DNA from: Sindora glabra
Taxonomy: Eukaryota; Streptophyta; Magnoliopsida; Fabales; Fabaceae
DNA length: 64,000 bases
NCBI GenBank assembly: GCA_020226215.1
Contig: CM035230.1
Span: forward strand, 4,115,501 to 4,179,500
Reading direction: 5' to 3'
Shown: positions 12,727 to 22,905 of the stretch, piece after piece
Numbering within the stretch: position 1 is the first letter of the stretch
How the letters are laid out: each line of letters starts with the position of its first letter
The notes under the pieces: model-generated
Told to the model about the DNA's origin: nothing
Database searches by the model: none
Seen by the model: the letters and a program-made list of their open reading frames with translations, nothing else
Position numbers and translations under genes: made by a program

Positions 12727-15700
12727 TAGAGCCAATCACTCATGTATCTAATACCAAGTGACATAGTATGACCATTATGCTTTTTCTGCGCTAAAGGCTT
12801 TGTCAGTGGGTCGGCGATATTATCATCTGTTGGTACTTTACATATCTTCACATCTCCTCTATCGATGATTTCTCGAATGAGATGGAAGCGCCTAAGTATA
12901 TGTTTGGATCGCTGGTGAGATCTGGGTTCCTTGGCTTGTGCAATGGCTCCATTGTTGTCACAATAGAGATCCACTGGGTTTGCAATGCTAGGAACAACGC
13001 CAAGTTCAGTAATGAACTTTTTGATCCAAACAGCCTCTTTTGACGCATCAGATGCAGCAATATACTCAGCCTCTGTAGTAGAGTCGGCCACTGTTTTCTG
13101 CTTTGAACTCTTCCAGCATACATCACCACCATTCAGGCTAAATACATAACCCGACTGCGATCTAAAGTCATCCTTGTCGGATTGGAAACTGGCATCAGTG
13201 TAACCTTTTACAACAAGTTCTTCCTCTCCTCCATATATTAAGAATGAATCCTTAATCCTTCTTAAGTACTTAAGGATATTCTTAACGGCAGTCCAGTGAG
13301 GTTCACCTGGATTTGACTGGTACCTACTCGTCATGCTTAAAGCATACGAGACATCAGGACGAGTACATATCATGGCATACATGATAGATCCAATTGCTGA
13401 TGCATATGGTATCTTATTCATCCGGTCCTTCTCATCTTGTGTCGAAGGACACTGAGTTTTGGACAAATTTATGCCATGTGACATAGGCAAAAATCCTCTT
13501 TTAGATTCTTGCATGTTAAACCGTTTTAACACTTTATCTATGTATGTACTCTGACTTAGGCCAAGCAATTTTCTTGATCTATCTCTATAGATCTTAATAC
13601 CTAATATATAGGCAGCTTCGCCTAAGTCTTTCATCGAGAAATAATTCCCTAACCAAGTCTTTACTGTTTGCAGTGTAGGGATATCATTTCCGATGAGTAG
13701 TATGTCATCCACATACAATACAAGAAAAATAATTGTGCTCCCACTAACCCTTTTGTAAACATAAGATTCATCTTCATTTTTGATGAAACCAAATTCTTTG
13801 ATTGCCTCATCAAAACAAAGATTCCAACTCCGTGAAGCTTGCTTTAATCCATAAATGGATCGTTGTAGCTTACATACCTTTCCAGCAATTTCAGGAATGA
13901 TAAAACCCTCGGGCTGTGTCATGTACACATCCTCGAGGAGCTTTCCATTAAGAAAAGCAGTTTTGATATCCATCTGCCAGATTTCGTAATCATAAAAAGC
14001 TGCAATAGCAAGCAAAATCCGGATGGATTTAAGCATGGCAACTAGGGAATAGGTCTCATCATAGTCTATACCATGAACTTGTCTATAACCTTTTGCGACT
14101 AATCGTCCTTTAAAGGTTTGCACGTTACCATCCATGTCGGTTTTCTTCTTTAAAACCCATTTGCACCCAATGGGTTTTACCCCTTCAGGTGGATCAACCA
14201 AAGTCCATACTTGGTTAGTATACATGGAATCCATCTCAGATTTCATGGCCTCAAGCCACTTCTCAGAGTCTAGCTCTTTTATAGCTTCTTGGTAAGTTGT
14301 AGGCTCATCTTGATCCATGAGCAAAATATCGCCATTTTGAGTTACAAGAAATCCATATCTCTCGGGCTCATGGCGTATCCTACCAGACTTACGTGGGCCT
14401 TGTGTTACTTGAGCTAGTTCCTGACCCACAACATCTTGTGGTCCTTTTCCAGGCTCTATTATAGGTTCAGTGTTACTTTGTGGGTCTCGTACTTCTTCGA
14501 TTTCTACTTTTCTCCCACAGTTTTTCTTAGAGATAAATTCTCTTTCCAGAAAAACACCAGTTCGTGCGACAAACACTTTGCCTTCAGTAGGATTATAGAA
14601 ATAGTATCCCTTAGTTTCCTTAGGATACCCCACAAAGTAGCACTTATCCGATTTGGGTCCAAGCTTGTCAGAAACTTGACGTTTTACATAGGCCTCGCAA
14701 CCCCAAATCTTCATAAAAGACAAGCTAGGACGTTTCCCAGTCCATATCTCATATGGAGTCTTTTGAACCGTTTTAGAGGGAACACGGTTGAGTGTAAAAG
14801 CAGCTGTCTCTAGAGAATGCCCCCAAAAGGAGATTGGAAGATCTATATGACTCATCATAGATCGTACCATGTTTAACAAGGTACGATTCCTCCTTTCTGA
14901 AACACCATTCCATTGTGGCGTTCCAGGTGGAGTGAGTTGTGATACTATACCACACTCCTTTAGATAGTCATCAAATTCTTGGCTTAAGTATTCTCCACCT
15001 TGATCTGATCGAAGTGTTTTAATACTTTTACCAAGTTGGTTTTGCACTTCATTCTTGAATTCCTTGAACTTTTCAAAGGATTCTGATTTGTGTTTCATAA
15101 GATACACATATCCATATCTACTGAAATCATCAGTAAATGTAATGAAGTACTGAAAACCTCCTCTAGCAGGTGAACTAATAGGCCCACATACATCAGTATG
15201 TATGAGACCCAATAGATCATTAGCCCTTTCACTGTGTCCAGTGAATGGTGTTTTAGTCATTTTTCCTAGCAAACAAGATTCGCATATTTCATATGATTCA
15301 AAATCAAATGAATCCAAGAATCCATCCTTATGAAGCTTGGATATGCGCTTCTCATTTATATGGCCCAAACGACAATGCCAGAGATAGGTTAGATTTAAAT
15401 CATTTGATTTAAATCGCTTAGTGTTTATGTTATAGACAGGCATTTCAAGATCAAGAATATAGAGCCTACTGAACATTTGTGCACTGCAGTAAAACATTTC
15501 ATTTAAATAAACTGAACAACTTTTGTCCTTTATTATAAATGAAAAACCTTTCTTGTCCAAACAAGAAACAGAAATAAAATTCCTGCTGATAGCAGGCACA
15601 AAATAACAACCCTTTAATTCTATTACTAAACCAGAAGGTAAAGATAGATAATATGTCCCTACAGCTAGCGCAGCAACTCTTGCTCCATTGCCAACTCGTA

Positions 15701-16685
15701 GGTCCACTTCGCCTTTAGCTAGAGTCCTACTCCTTTGTAGTTCCTGCACATTTGTACAAATGTGAGAACCGCATCCGGTATCTAATACCCAAGATGTAGA
15801 AGTTGAAACATTAATTTCTATAACATAGATACCTGAAGCGGAAGTCTCACTTCCCTTCTTCTTTTTCAGATCTTCCAGATAGACCTTGCAGTTTCTTTTC
15901 CAATGTCCGGTTTGACCGCAATGGAAGCATGTCCCTTCCTTAGCCACACCCCCTTTTGGTTTCAGTGCAGAGGATTTAGACTTGGGCTTGCCTTTGGATT
16001 TGGAATCCTTCTTGTTTTTGCCCTTGCCTTTTCCTTTTCCTTTGCCCTTTTGAACCATCATTATGGTATTAGGCTTAGTCTTTTGCAAATTTTGTTCAGC
16101 AGTTCTTAACATGCTTAACAATTCTGGCAGTGATTTGTCAATTTCATTCATGTTGTAATTCATGATAAATTGACCATAACTCTATGGCAACGATTGCAGA
16201 ATTAAGTCAGTGGCCAACTCTTGACCTAGTGGTGCACCCAATCTTTCAAGGTTCTCAACATACCCAATCATTTTGAGTACATGAGGCCCAACAGGGTTTC
16301 CTTCTGCCAGTTTGCACTGAAACAAGGCTTTTGTCACCTCAAACCTCTCATGCCGAGCTTGGCCTTCATAAAGCTTCTTAAGATGCTCAAGCATGTCATA
16401 AGCTTCCATGTTCTCATGTTGCTTCTGAAGCTCAGAGTCCATGGTAGCCAACATGAGACAACCGACATCTAATGCGTCATCATGATGCTTCTTATAAGCA
16501 TCCTTTTGAGCTCGAGGGGCAGTAGCTTCAGGTTCTTGAGGAACAAGTCCCTCTAGGACATACATTTTACGCTCATGTTTGAGGACTATCCTCAAATTCC
16601 TGTACCAGTCCAGGAAGTTTGTTCCATTCAGTTTGTCCTTCTCAAGGACCGATCGCAGTGATAAGTTATTTGATGTATTAACCAT
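12726..16685 (-). pseudogene. gag-pol: Copia-1 gag-pol polyprotein, one in-frame stop
   Basis: Encodes the capsid protein and enzymes of copia-1 in one 1320-codon frame. It starts with MVNTSNNLSLRSVLEKDKLN. A single TAG (16182-16184, codon 168) follows LQSLP in gag; copia-2 has Lys here, so it looks like a nonsense mutation. Counting residues from the Met at 16163: basic KGKGKGK tract 39-49; zinc knuckle CFHCGQTGHWKRNC 79-92; protease DTG 128-130; HHCC-type zinc site H263/H268/C294/C297; integrase D324, D387, E423; RT first Asp D732 (MDIKTAF) and YVDD 817-820; RNase H D990 (YTDAS) and the TEAEY acidic motif near 1031. All catalytic residues I can place are present. The frame ends SDWL* just before the polypurine tract. 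Read past the stop, it would be full length for the family. Confidence 0.95.
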
Positions 16686-17567
16686 TAGTTATCTACGACA
16701 GAAACATGCAAAGTAAGTATTAAATTTAAAACATTTAATAAGGTCTTTTATTAAATGTACCTCCCACTATTTCATTCAAATTAATAGCCCTCACTATTAA
16801 TTCGGAAAGTCATAGTATTTAAGCTTTCTAGTGGACCAAGATCCATATTTCACCAAGCTTTAAGTTAGCTTTGGCTAATCACTTAAAACTTAGTTATTTA
16901 GGTAAGCAACACTTGCCAATTGTATCATATACAACTCTTGGATAGTTGGGTGAACAACATTTGTCCTAGTCCATCTTATGAACTAAAGCCCAACTCTATG
17001 CCTCTAGGTCTCAATCCTATTGAGATATCCTAGTTAAGTCGGACCCAATATTTGACATTCGGATATCACTATTATCCAGTCGCATCTCACCAAGATAAAC
17101 GAGGTACCTTGCTTTGGCAAACCTACCTTATGTCGATCGAGGCCTTGATGAGTGCCAAATATTGGAAGGCATCATTAATTATTACTGACTTAATATTTTG
17201 GATGAGTGATTTCAACTTAATTATTATCAGATCTCACCATAACTAGCCTATTTATTCATGCAATATATCTAGCATATCTCATATATCATATAAAGTAAAT
17301 GAATAAAATAGACTACCATATATCATATATCATGCAATGAATAGAACTATCACATAGTAGGAACACATTCTATCACATAATAAATGCATGCTCATCAATA
17401 TCATCACATAATAAAGAAATCAATATGTCGCATAGTATGGCCCAAAATTCTATTTTCTAATGACATTCCTAACTAACTCCTTAGCTTCTTCTTGTCTCAT
17501 AGCTCCTTAGCTTCTCCTTGTTCCAAGCAAAGAATACTCCATTGCAATTACAAATTTACAACAGAAA

Positions 17568-17586
17568 CCCCGAGTTACATTCGGGG
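17568..17586 (-). promoter_or_regulatory. Conserved leader hairpin of copia-1
   Basis: A perfect 6 bp stem (CCCCGA / TCGGGG on the minus strand) closes the 7-base loop ATGTAAC. In copia-2 the loop is identical and one stem pair has changed from C-G to T-A on both sides (29594-29610). Paired change with a constant loop points to a conserved RNA structure. Its role is unknown. Confidence 0.6.
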
Positions 17587-17894
17587 GGAATTGAGATGAG
17601 AAGAGAATATACATTAGAGAAATAGAGGAAGACACGACACGCAGGTCGTATTTTAAAATCCATCCATTAAAAACTCCAAGGGCCATACTATGCAACACAT
17701 TCATGCATCATATGTAATAATTGCTAAGAAATATATGTAACCAAGATAAAGAGGATGATTGACATATATATATTTCATAACATCTTTATCATAAAAAATC
17801 ATGTTTTAAAACGGCGCCTTAAGAACAAAAATAATTTTTGAACGCTACGCAGAGTTAGCATGGCGGTCTCGCTAGCCGGTTAGCAAGCGAGGGT

Positions 17895-17943
17895 CAAGGG
17901 GGTAGCGCCCCCTTGCCGGGGGGTGTGGGGGGCGGAGCCCCCC
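17895..17943 (-). promoter_or_regulatory. GC-rich tandem hairpins in the copia-1 leader
   Basis: Two perfect inverted repeats lie 11 bases apart in otherwise AT-rich DNA: an 8 bp stem CAAGGGGG/CCCCCTTG with a TAGCG loop (17895-17915), and a 7 bp stem GGGGGGC/GCCCCCC with a GGA loop (17927-17943). As RNA they would be very stable. The matching position of copia-2 (about 29260) lacks them. Function is not known; packaging, dimerisation or translation control are possible. Confidence 0.65.
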
Positions 17944-18597
17944 GGGCCAAAAATTGAATACATCTGACATTCAAATTTTGATTCATTTTTCCAACAATTG
18001 ACACACCCCAAGTCGAACAATTCGACTATATGATTGACATTCAAATCATAGTTTAAAATAGGATTTACGTCCTAAACACTTTGAATAATTTTAATCATAT
18101 CAAAACAGATCCAGCCATTTTCAAATAATTTAAAGCATACATATACCTCATAGACCAGATTCAACTTAATCATATTAAACGAATTTAAACAAGTCTTTAC
18201 AAATTCAGAATTAATCACATCAATTCTATGCTGACTAGGTTATATGCTTTAAATGCAGAGAACATCACATGTTCAGAACAGATTCTACGCATATATGAAG
18301 CAGAAAAACGCATGATCATATTCATACAATTAATCTCATCAATTGATAATCTGATTCAAAATTCAAATCATATATATCATATATATATTTACAAAATCAG
18401 AATCATACACGAGTAAACATATATCTCATATATATCTAGTTTAAACAGAAACTGATTTGATATTAATTTATCACATAAATATTCATCAAAACGTGTAACT
18501 TCTGATTTAAACCGAAACAGATTTGACATGTATTTATCATATAAATATTCATCAAAAATGGTAAAACACATAATCAGAACTATATATTTTGCAAGAA

Positions 18598-18609
18598 GCT
18601 CTGATACCA
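18598..18609 (-). other. Primer-binding site of copia-1 (tRNA-iMet)
   Basis: The minus strand reads TGGTATCAGAGC, complementary to the 3' end of plant initiator methionine tRNA, one base after the 5' LTR. Reverse transcription would start here. Confidence 0.95.
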
Positions 18610-18610
18610 C

Positions 18611-19240
18611 TGTTGGGAATTCGGATTATCACATGCAGCGGAATTTTAATTTTTGATCCGAATTCTACCTAGGATCCATGCAAAAAGTATGAGTCAATGA
18701 TTAGGGTTTTACCTATTGGGCACTCGTGTTTCTACTGATCAAAACTTGAGAGCGGATGAATTAAACACCGGCCGGAAGGTACAGCGTCTCTACGGTATCC
18801 ACACGGAGTGAACAACGACCTCTCACCCTCCACGCGTCTGCTAGGATGCGTTTTTCTCTCTAAGAATTAGGATTGGATGTTTTTGAGTGATTTAGGGTTT
18901 ATATGGAAGCTTAAAACGTGATTATTAAGTGCTGCCCTCAAGTCCCTTTTTATAGAACTTAGGCCAGCCATAATCCTAGTCCTACTAGGATAATGCTTCC
19001 AAAATCCTAATCACACTTAACAACTCATCTTATCCTTATCCTAGAGATAATGGGAAGAGATAAGACTTATCTATTAATTATCTAATATTAGATAATGATA
19101 TTATCTCATAATATAAATATCTTAATATTAGATAATTGCATATAGTTATCAAATATCAAAATAATATTATCTCATAATATATTTATCTAATATCTGATAA
19201 GATAATTACTTGATATTACTTTAATATCAAATAATATCAC

Positions 19241-19284
<44 letters not shown>

Positions 19285-20281
19285 GTGAATTTATTATTCT
19301 TAATAATATATATGCACGAAAATAAGTCCAATTAATTGGATATTAATATAATTAAAGTCCAATTAATTATTGTCTTATTCCTACTCCTTTTGTGTGACCC
19401 TGTAGGTTCTTACTACGTTGACAATGACTTATTATTGAGCCATAGACAGCGAGCGGTATCTAGCAATACATCACTGCCACTCAAGTAGTAAGAATGTCTG
19501 TGATTCGACATCCACTTAATACATGATCAACGTTTTACATCATAACCCTTTTGTAATAATATCCAAATTGAATTAGAGGCATGGAATGTGTCATCCTCGT
19601 CAATGTTCAATTTATATTTCTTGATATTGAGTAGACTTAAAATAAATAATTAATATCACATATTAATTCAACTGAGCATGGCCATGTATTTCTAAGTCTC
19701 ACTCAATCAAGGGGCCCAAGGATATTTCTCTTTTATACAAGAGTAACAAAATCCCATTTACATCACTCACTTCCCTCTGCATGATTTATGACACACCCAA
19801 TCAATGCCCTACTTGTCACCTGATTAAAGGTGACATAGGACAATATTAAAGTGAGTAATTCCTCATGTAAGGAACTGTAGTGACTTCAGGTTAAAGGTTT
19901 ATGCGTAATTGTGATCATATGAGAATAACTTATGACACATTTATCCATGCAATATTCTCATAGTGGGTCAGTCCAGTACATTGTTCACTAGCAATGTACT
20001 CATGTATTGATTTGATATCACATATCCATGATTCGTAATCATCAGTCACTATACATGCTAGTCTCGATGTATTATTACTATCCTTTTTCATAATAATACT
20101 TGACTAGGGGCATTTTAGGAATAGCAAAGCTATTCCAAGGATATTTATTATATTAAGTTATAAATTGCGCATAATAATAATAAAAACAAAATATAATAAT
20201 TAAATTGCCTAAAATAAAATATAATACATTGTGTATAACTCTAATCATCTTATATGATTGGTTCTAGGACACACACCAACA
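18611..20281 (-). repeat. 5' LTR of copia-1
   Basis: This 1671 bp LTR carries the promoter of the minus-strand element. A TATA-like CTATAAAAAGG lies on the minus strand at 18945-18955. An expanded (AT)n tract spans about 19243-19281. It differs from the 3' LTR at about 21 positions by hand count. Confidence 0.96.
18945..18955 (-). promoter_or_regulatory. Putative TATA box in the copia-1 5' LTR
   Basis: The minus strand reads CTATAAAAAGG in the middle of the LTR, and the same word is kept in the other LTR. It is the best candidate for the U3/R promoter; the transcription start itself cannot be seen. Confidence 0.5.
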
Positions 20282-21387
20282 GACTGACCATGCTTAAAAA
20301 GTATGGTGGTGCTATGATTAACTATTAATAGATTGTGAACGAGTTCACATTATTACCCATATGTCGTAGAACATAGCGCGGACTATACTAGAATGTGAAT
20401 GATTGTTATAGCCATATAAGAAGGCATGGAGGTGTTGCTATATATATACACATTGTCATATGTTTAAATATTGTCCTATGATGATGGAATGGTTGCTTTA
20501 TATTGATATTGCATTGAATCTTATGATATATAAAGCTGAGCTCTAGTGAATTTAATACATTGTAAATTATGCCATAAGTGAAATTTGAAATGAGAAATGT
20601 AATAGGGGCAATGATGCAAAAGCCAGATGGAAAATTCCTAATAAACAGCTTACAGAGGTTATGAGGTAGATCCTGGAGGGATAAGAATGGATAGCTTGTA
20701 AAGGGTACAAGGTTAACCCGAAAGATAAAAAGTGGATGCATGTGCATTTATCATACATTGTGATGTTTTTTTATATGATTTGAAATTCTAATTGATTTGA
20801 ATACTTTTACTTGATGAGATTGTAAAGACTTGATATGATTGTGGTTGAGCCTTGTTGGCTATTTGGAAATCTAGTGACAACAATGGAATATATGTATGAT
20901 GTGGTAATGATACTATATAAATTGAATAGTTGACATGATTATAAATTGTGATGTTAAATAGAAGAATTAAGTTATATGCAGTAGATACACTAAACGAAAA
21001 ATGGTATCATAAGTTATAGAAATCCAAGAAATGAGTTTGCTATTAATTTCTAATTTAGTACACGATTAGCCTATAACTATTATATATGTATATATAGAAC
21101 TAATCTCTTACAAGGTTATGGTAGATATATGCTTATTGAATTTTCATAATTCATTCTATTTTATTTCAATGTTTTTAAGTTCAAATAATTTATTTAAGCT
21201 TCACTTCATGCATGGAGAATTAAAGATCGCCAAGTTAGAAGATTTAATAATTGGAGTCTTATTGGCATCAAGGTTGTGTTAATGGATTTTGATAATTTAG
21301 AAGTTCTAGTTTTGTTAAAGAATAAGATAAGTAGTAATAAAGTTGAAAAATTATTTAAAAATTTAATAAGTGGGAGTTAATAGAAAG

Positions 21388-22905
21388 CGATGGCTTTTCA
21401 AATGGTATTTAGGTAGCCTGGAAGAGTAATAAGGTCTATCTAGAATTGCAAATTAATGACTTTTAAAATATTCATTTTATGGTGAAACAAGACAACAATG
21501 ATACTTTACTTTTGTCTACTCTAATGCCAATCCTAATATGGAAACCATTCTTTAGGAAGATCTTAATGGAATTATTTCTAATGTCACACTTCTTTAGTTA
21601 ATGATTGATGATTTGAATGATATGAAGGATTTGAGTGAGAAGAAATGTGGTGCTCTTTTCAATTTGCATAGAGCCTTAATCTTCAATGATGGAATTAATT
21701 CATGCAACCTATTAAAAGTTGATATGAAAGGAAGTAAATTTACATGGAAAGGACCCAAACTTCCTAAATATTCTTAATTCCTTAAAAAGTTGGATAGAGC
21801 ATTATGTAGTGTTGAATGGCGTTTTAAATTTGGTGATATATTTATTAAAGCATTGTATAGGGTTTGTTTTAGTCATCATCTCTTATTAATTAATCTTCAT
21901 GTCTAATTTGGTGATGGCGAGCAGAAACCTCTCCATTTTGAGGTGTCATAGCTAACTCATGATAATTTTCAACAATTCCTATCATGTAAGTGGAAATTTA
22001 GTGCCAATATTGTTAATGACTTGAAAGATATTGTTCCTACTCTGAGGGATTAGAATAAAAGCATTTTTAGCCATATTCATAAGAAGAAAAGAATGGTTCT
22101 AGCTAGAATGACAAGTGTGCAACAAGCTTTAAAAGGAACCACAATTTCATCTTCAGCATCTAGAATATGATTTATAGGAAGAATTGGATTGTATTCTTAC
22201 TTAGAAGGAGATAATATGGCATTAAAAATCTCAATTAGCTTGAATAACAAAAGAGGATAGAAATATAAGGTACTATTATACTAAAACTATAGTTTATCAA
22301 AATAGAAATAGAATTAAAATGCTTAGGAATCATAATGAAGATTAGGTAGAGGATAAACAAGCATTAGAGCTTATTATCCATGATTTTTAGAAAACCTATA
22401 CTAGGATGATTTAGAGGTATGAAGTTCCACTAATATTGTAATCTCTTATCCCTAGTTATTTGATAGCCAAAATATTACTCTACATAAGTTAGTAACACCA
22501 GAGGAAGCTAGAAGAGCTATTTTTGTTATTAATGGTACTAAAGTTCTAAGGGATGTTAAGTCTTCAGCTATAATTACTAGTAAAACTAGAACATAGTAAG
22601 TGAGGGGGTTTTCTATTTTGTTTGTGATGTTTTTTAGAGGAATGATTTACATGATATGAATAAGGCACCTATTTATCTAATTCTAAAAAAAAAAAAAAAC
22701 TAGAGTTTGTTAATTAATTTAGGCATATTTTTCTACATAACATTGTCTACAAGTGTGTTATAAAAATTATTGCTAATATGCTGAAGAAGTACATTTTGTT
22801 ATTGTTTTCACCTTTTCAAGCAAGCTTTGTTCCAAGGCATTGTATTCATGATAACATTGTTATAGCCCAAGAATTATTTCATTCTATAAAAAAAGATGCA
22901 TGAAA
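21388..22905 (+). pseudogene. LINE ORF2 remnant: endonuclease and start of reverse transcriptase
   Basis: Continues the LINE interrupted at 8937. Segments in order: SDGFSNGI..VAWKSNKVYLE of the endonuclease (from 21386), YFTFVYSNANPNMETIL (about 21503), KFTWKGPKLPKYS (about 21736), LDRALCSVEWRFKFGDIFIK (about 21790-21850), and then, after a poorly kept stretch with an A run at 22686-22699, YKCVIKIIANMLKKY with FSPFQASFVP and CIHDNIVIAQELFHSIKKD (about 22750-22900). These match the endonuclease-to-RT order of plant L1 elements. The RT catalytic half is missing, because sequence similarity stops near 22905. Many in-frame stops make it a pseudogene. Confidence 0.85.

Larger units (their letters stand above)
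16686..18597 (-). other. 5' leader of copia-1
   Basis: A 1.9 kb untranslated leader between the primer-binding site and the gag start. It shares blocks in the same order with the copia-2 leader (28745-30463), including an AACCGGCTAGCG-type motif near 17865-17885 and a short hairpin at 17568-17586. It also holds a GC-rich double hairpin (17895-17943) absent from copia-2. The open frame at 17507-17704 looks incidental. Packaging or dimerisation signals would be expected in a leader, but none is proven here. Confidence 0.8.
11055..20281 (-). mobile_element. Complete Ty1/copia retrotransposon copia-1
   Basis: A 9227 bp LTR retrotransposon on the minus strand, with two LTRs (1657 and 1671 bp), a tRNA-iMet primer-binding site, a 1.9 kb leader, one gag-pol frame and a polypurine tract. 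Flanks are GATTG (11050-11054) and GACTG (20282-20286), a 5 bp duplication with one mismatch. Domain order gag, protease, integrase, RT, RNase H makes it copia. LTRs near 1.7 kb, total length near 9 kb and the gag start recall the Angela/TAR-type lineages, but that placement is tentative. A hand comparison of the LTRs finds about 21 substitutions in about 1650 bp (roughly 1.3%), 19 of them transitions, so the insertion is fairly recent. A single stop in gag is the only clear coding defect. Confidence 0.97.
8938..21382 (+). mobile_element. Solo LTR, gypsy-like family A copy 1, split by copia-1
   Basis: A long LTR starting TGTAATATTC at 8938 and ending GTGGGAGTTAATA at 21382, with the complete copia-1 element inside it (11055-20281). 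Its net length is about 3.2 kb. The flanks are GAAAA (8933-8937) and GAAAG (21383-21387), a 5 bp target duplication with one mismatch, and the LINE endonuclease frame is restored across the site. Its second half matches the family A copies at 36053-38950 and 52451-56123, for example the segment around 20620-20650 and the block with CATGGAGAAT near 21215. The last dinucleotide is TA, not the usual CA, so the right end is the least certain point. Confidence 0.75.

Noticed and set aside
14436..16109. Plus-strand open frames across copia-1 pol and gag
   Set aside because: They are antisense shadows of the minus-strand gag-pol frame.
16182..16184. Programmed stop-codon readthrough in copia-1 gag
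   Set aside because: The stop lies inside gag before the zinc knuckle, not at a gag-pol border, and copia-2 has Lys there. A nonsense mutation is simpler.
17895..17943. GC-rich hairpins as an intrinsic terminator or organelle-derived DNA
   Set aside because: This is a plant retrotransposon leader, no T-run follows in the transcribed direction, and the flanking blocks are shared with copia-2.
18598..18609. A tRNA gene at the primer-binding sites
   Set aside because: Only 12 bases complementary to the tRNA 3' end are present, with no cloverleaf; the same holds at 28056, 28389 and 28720.
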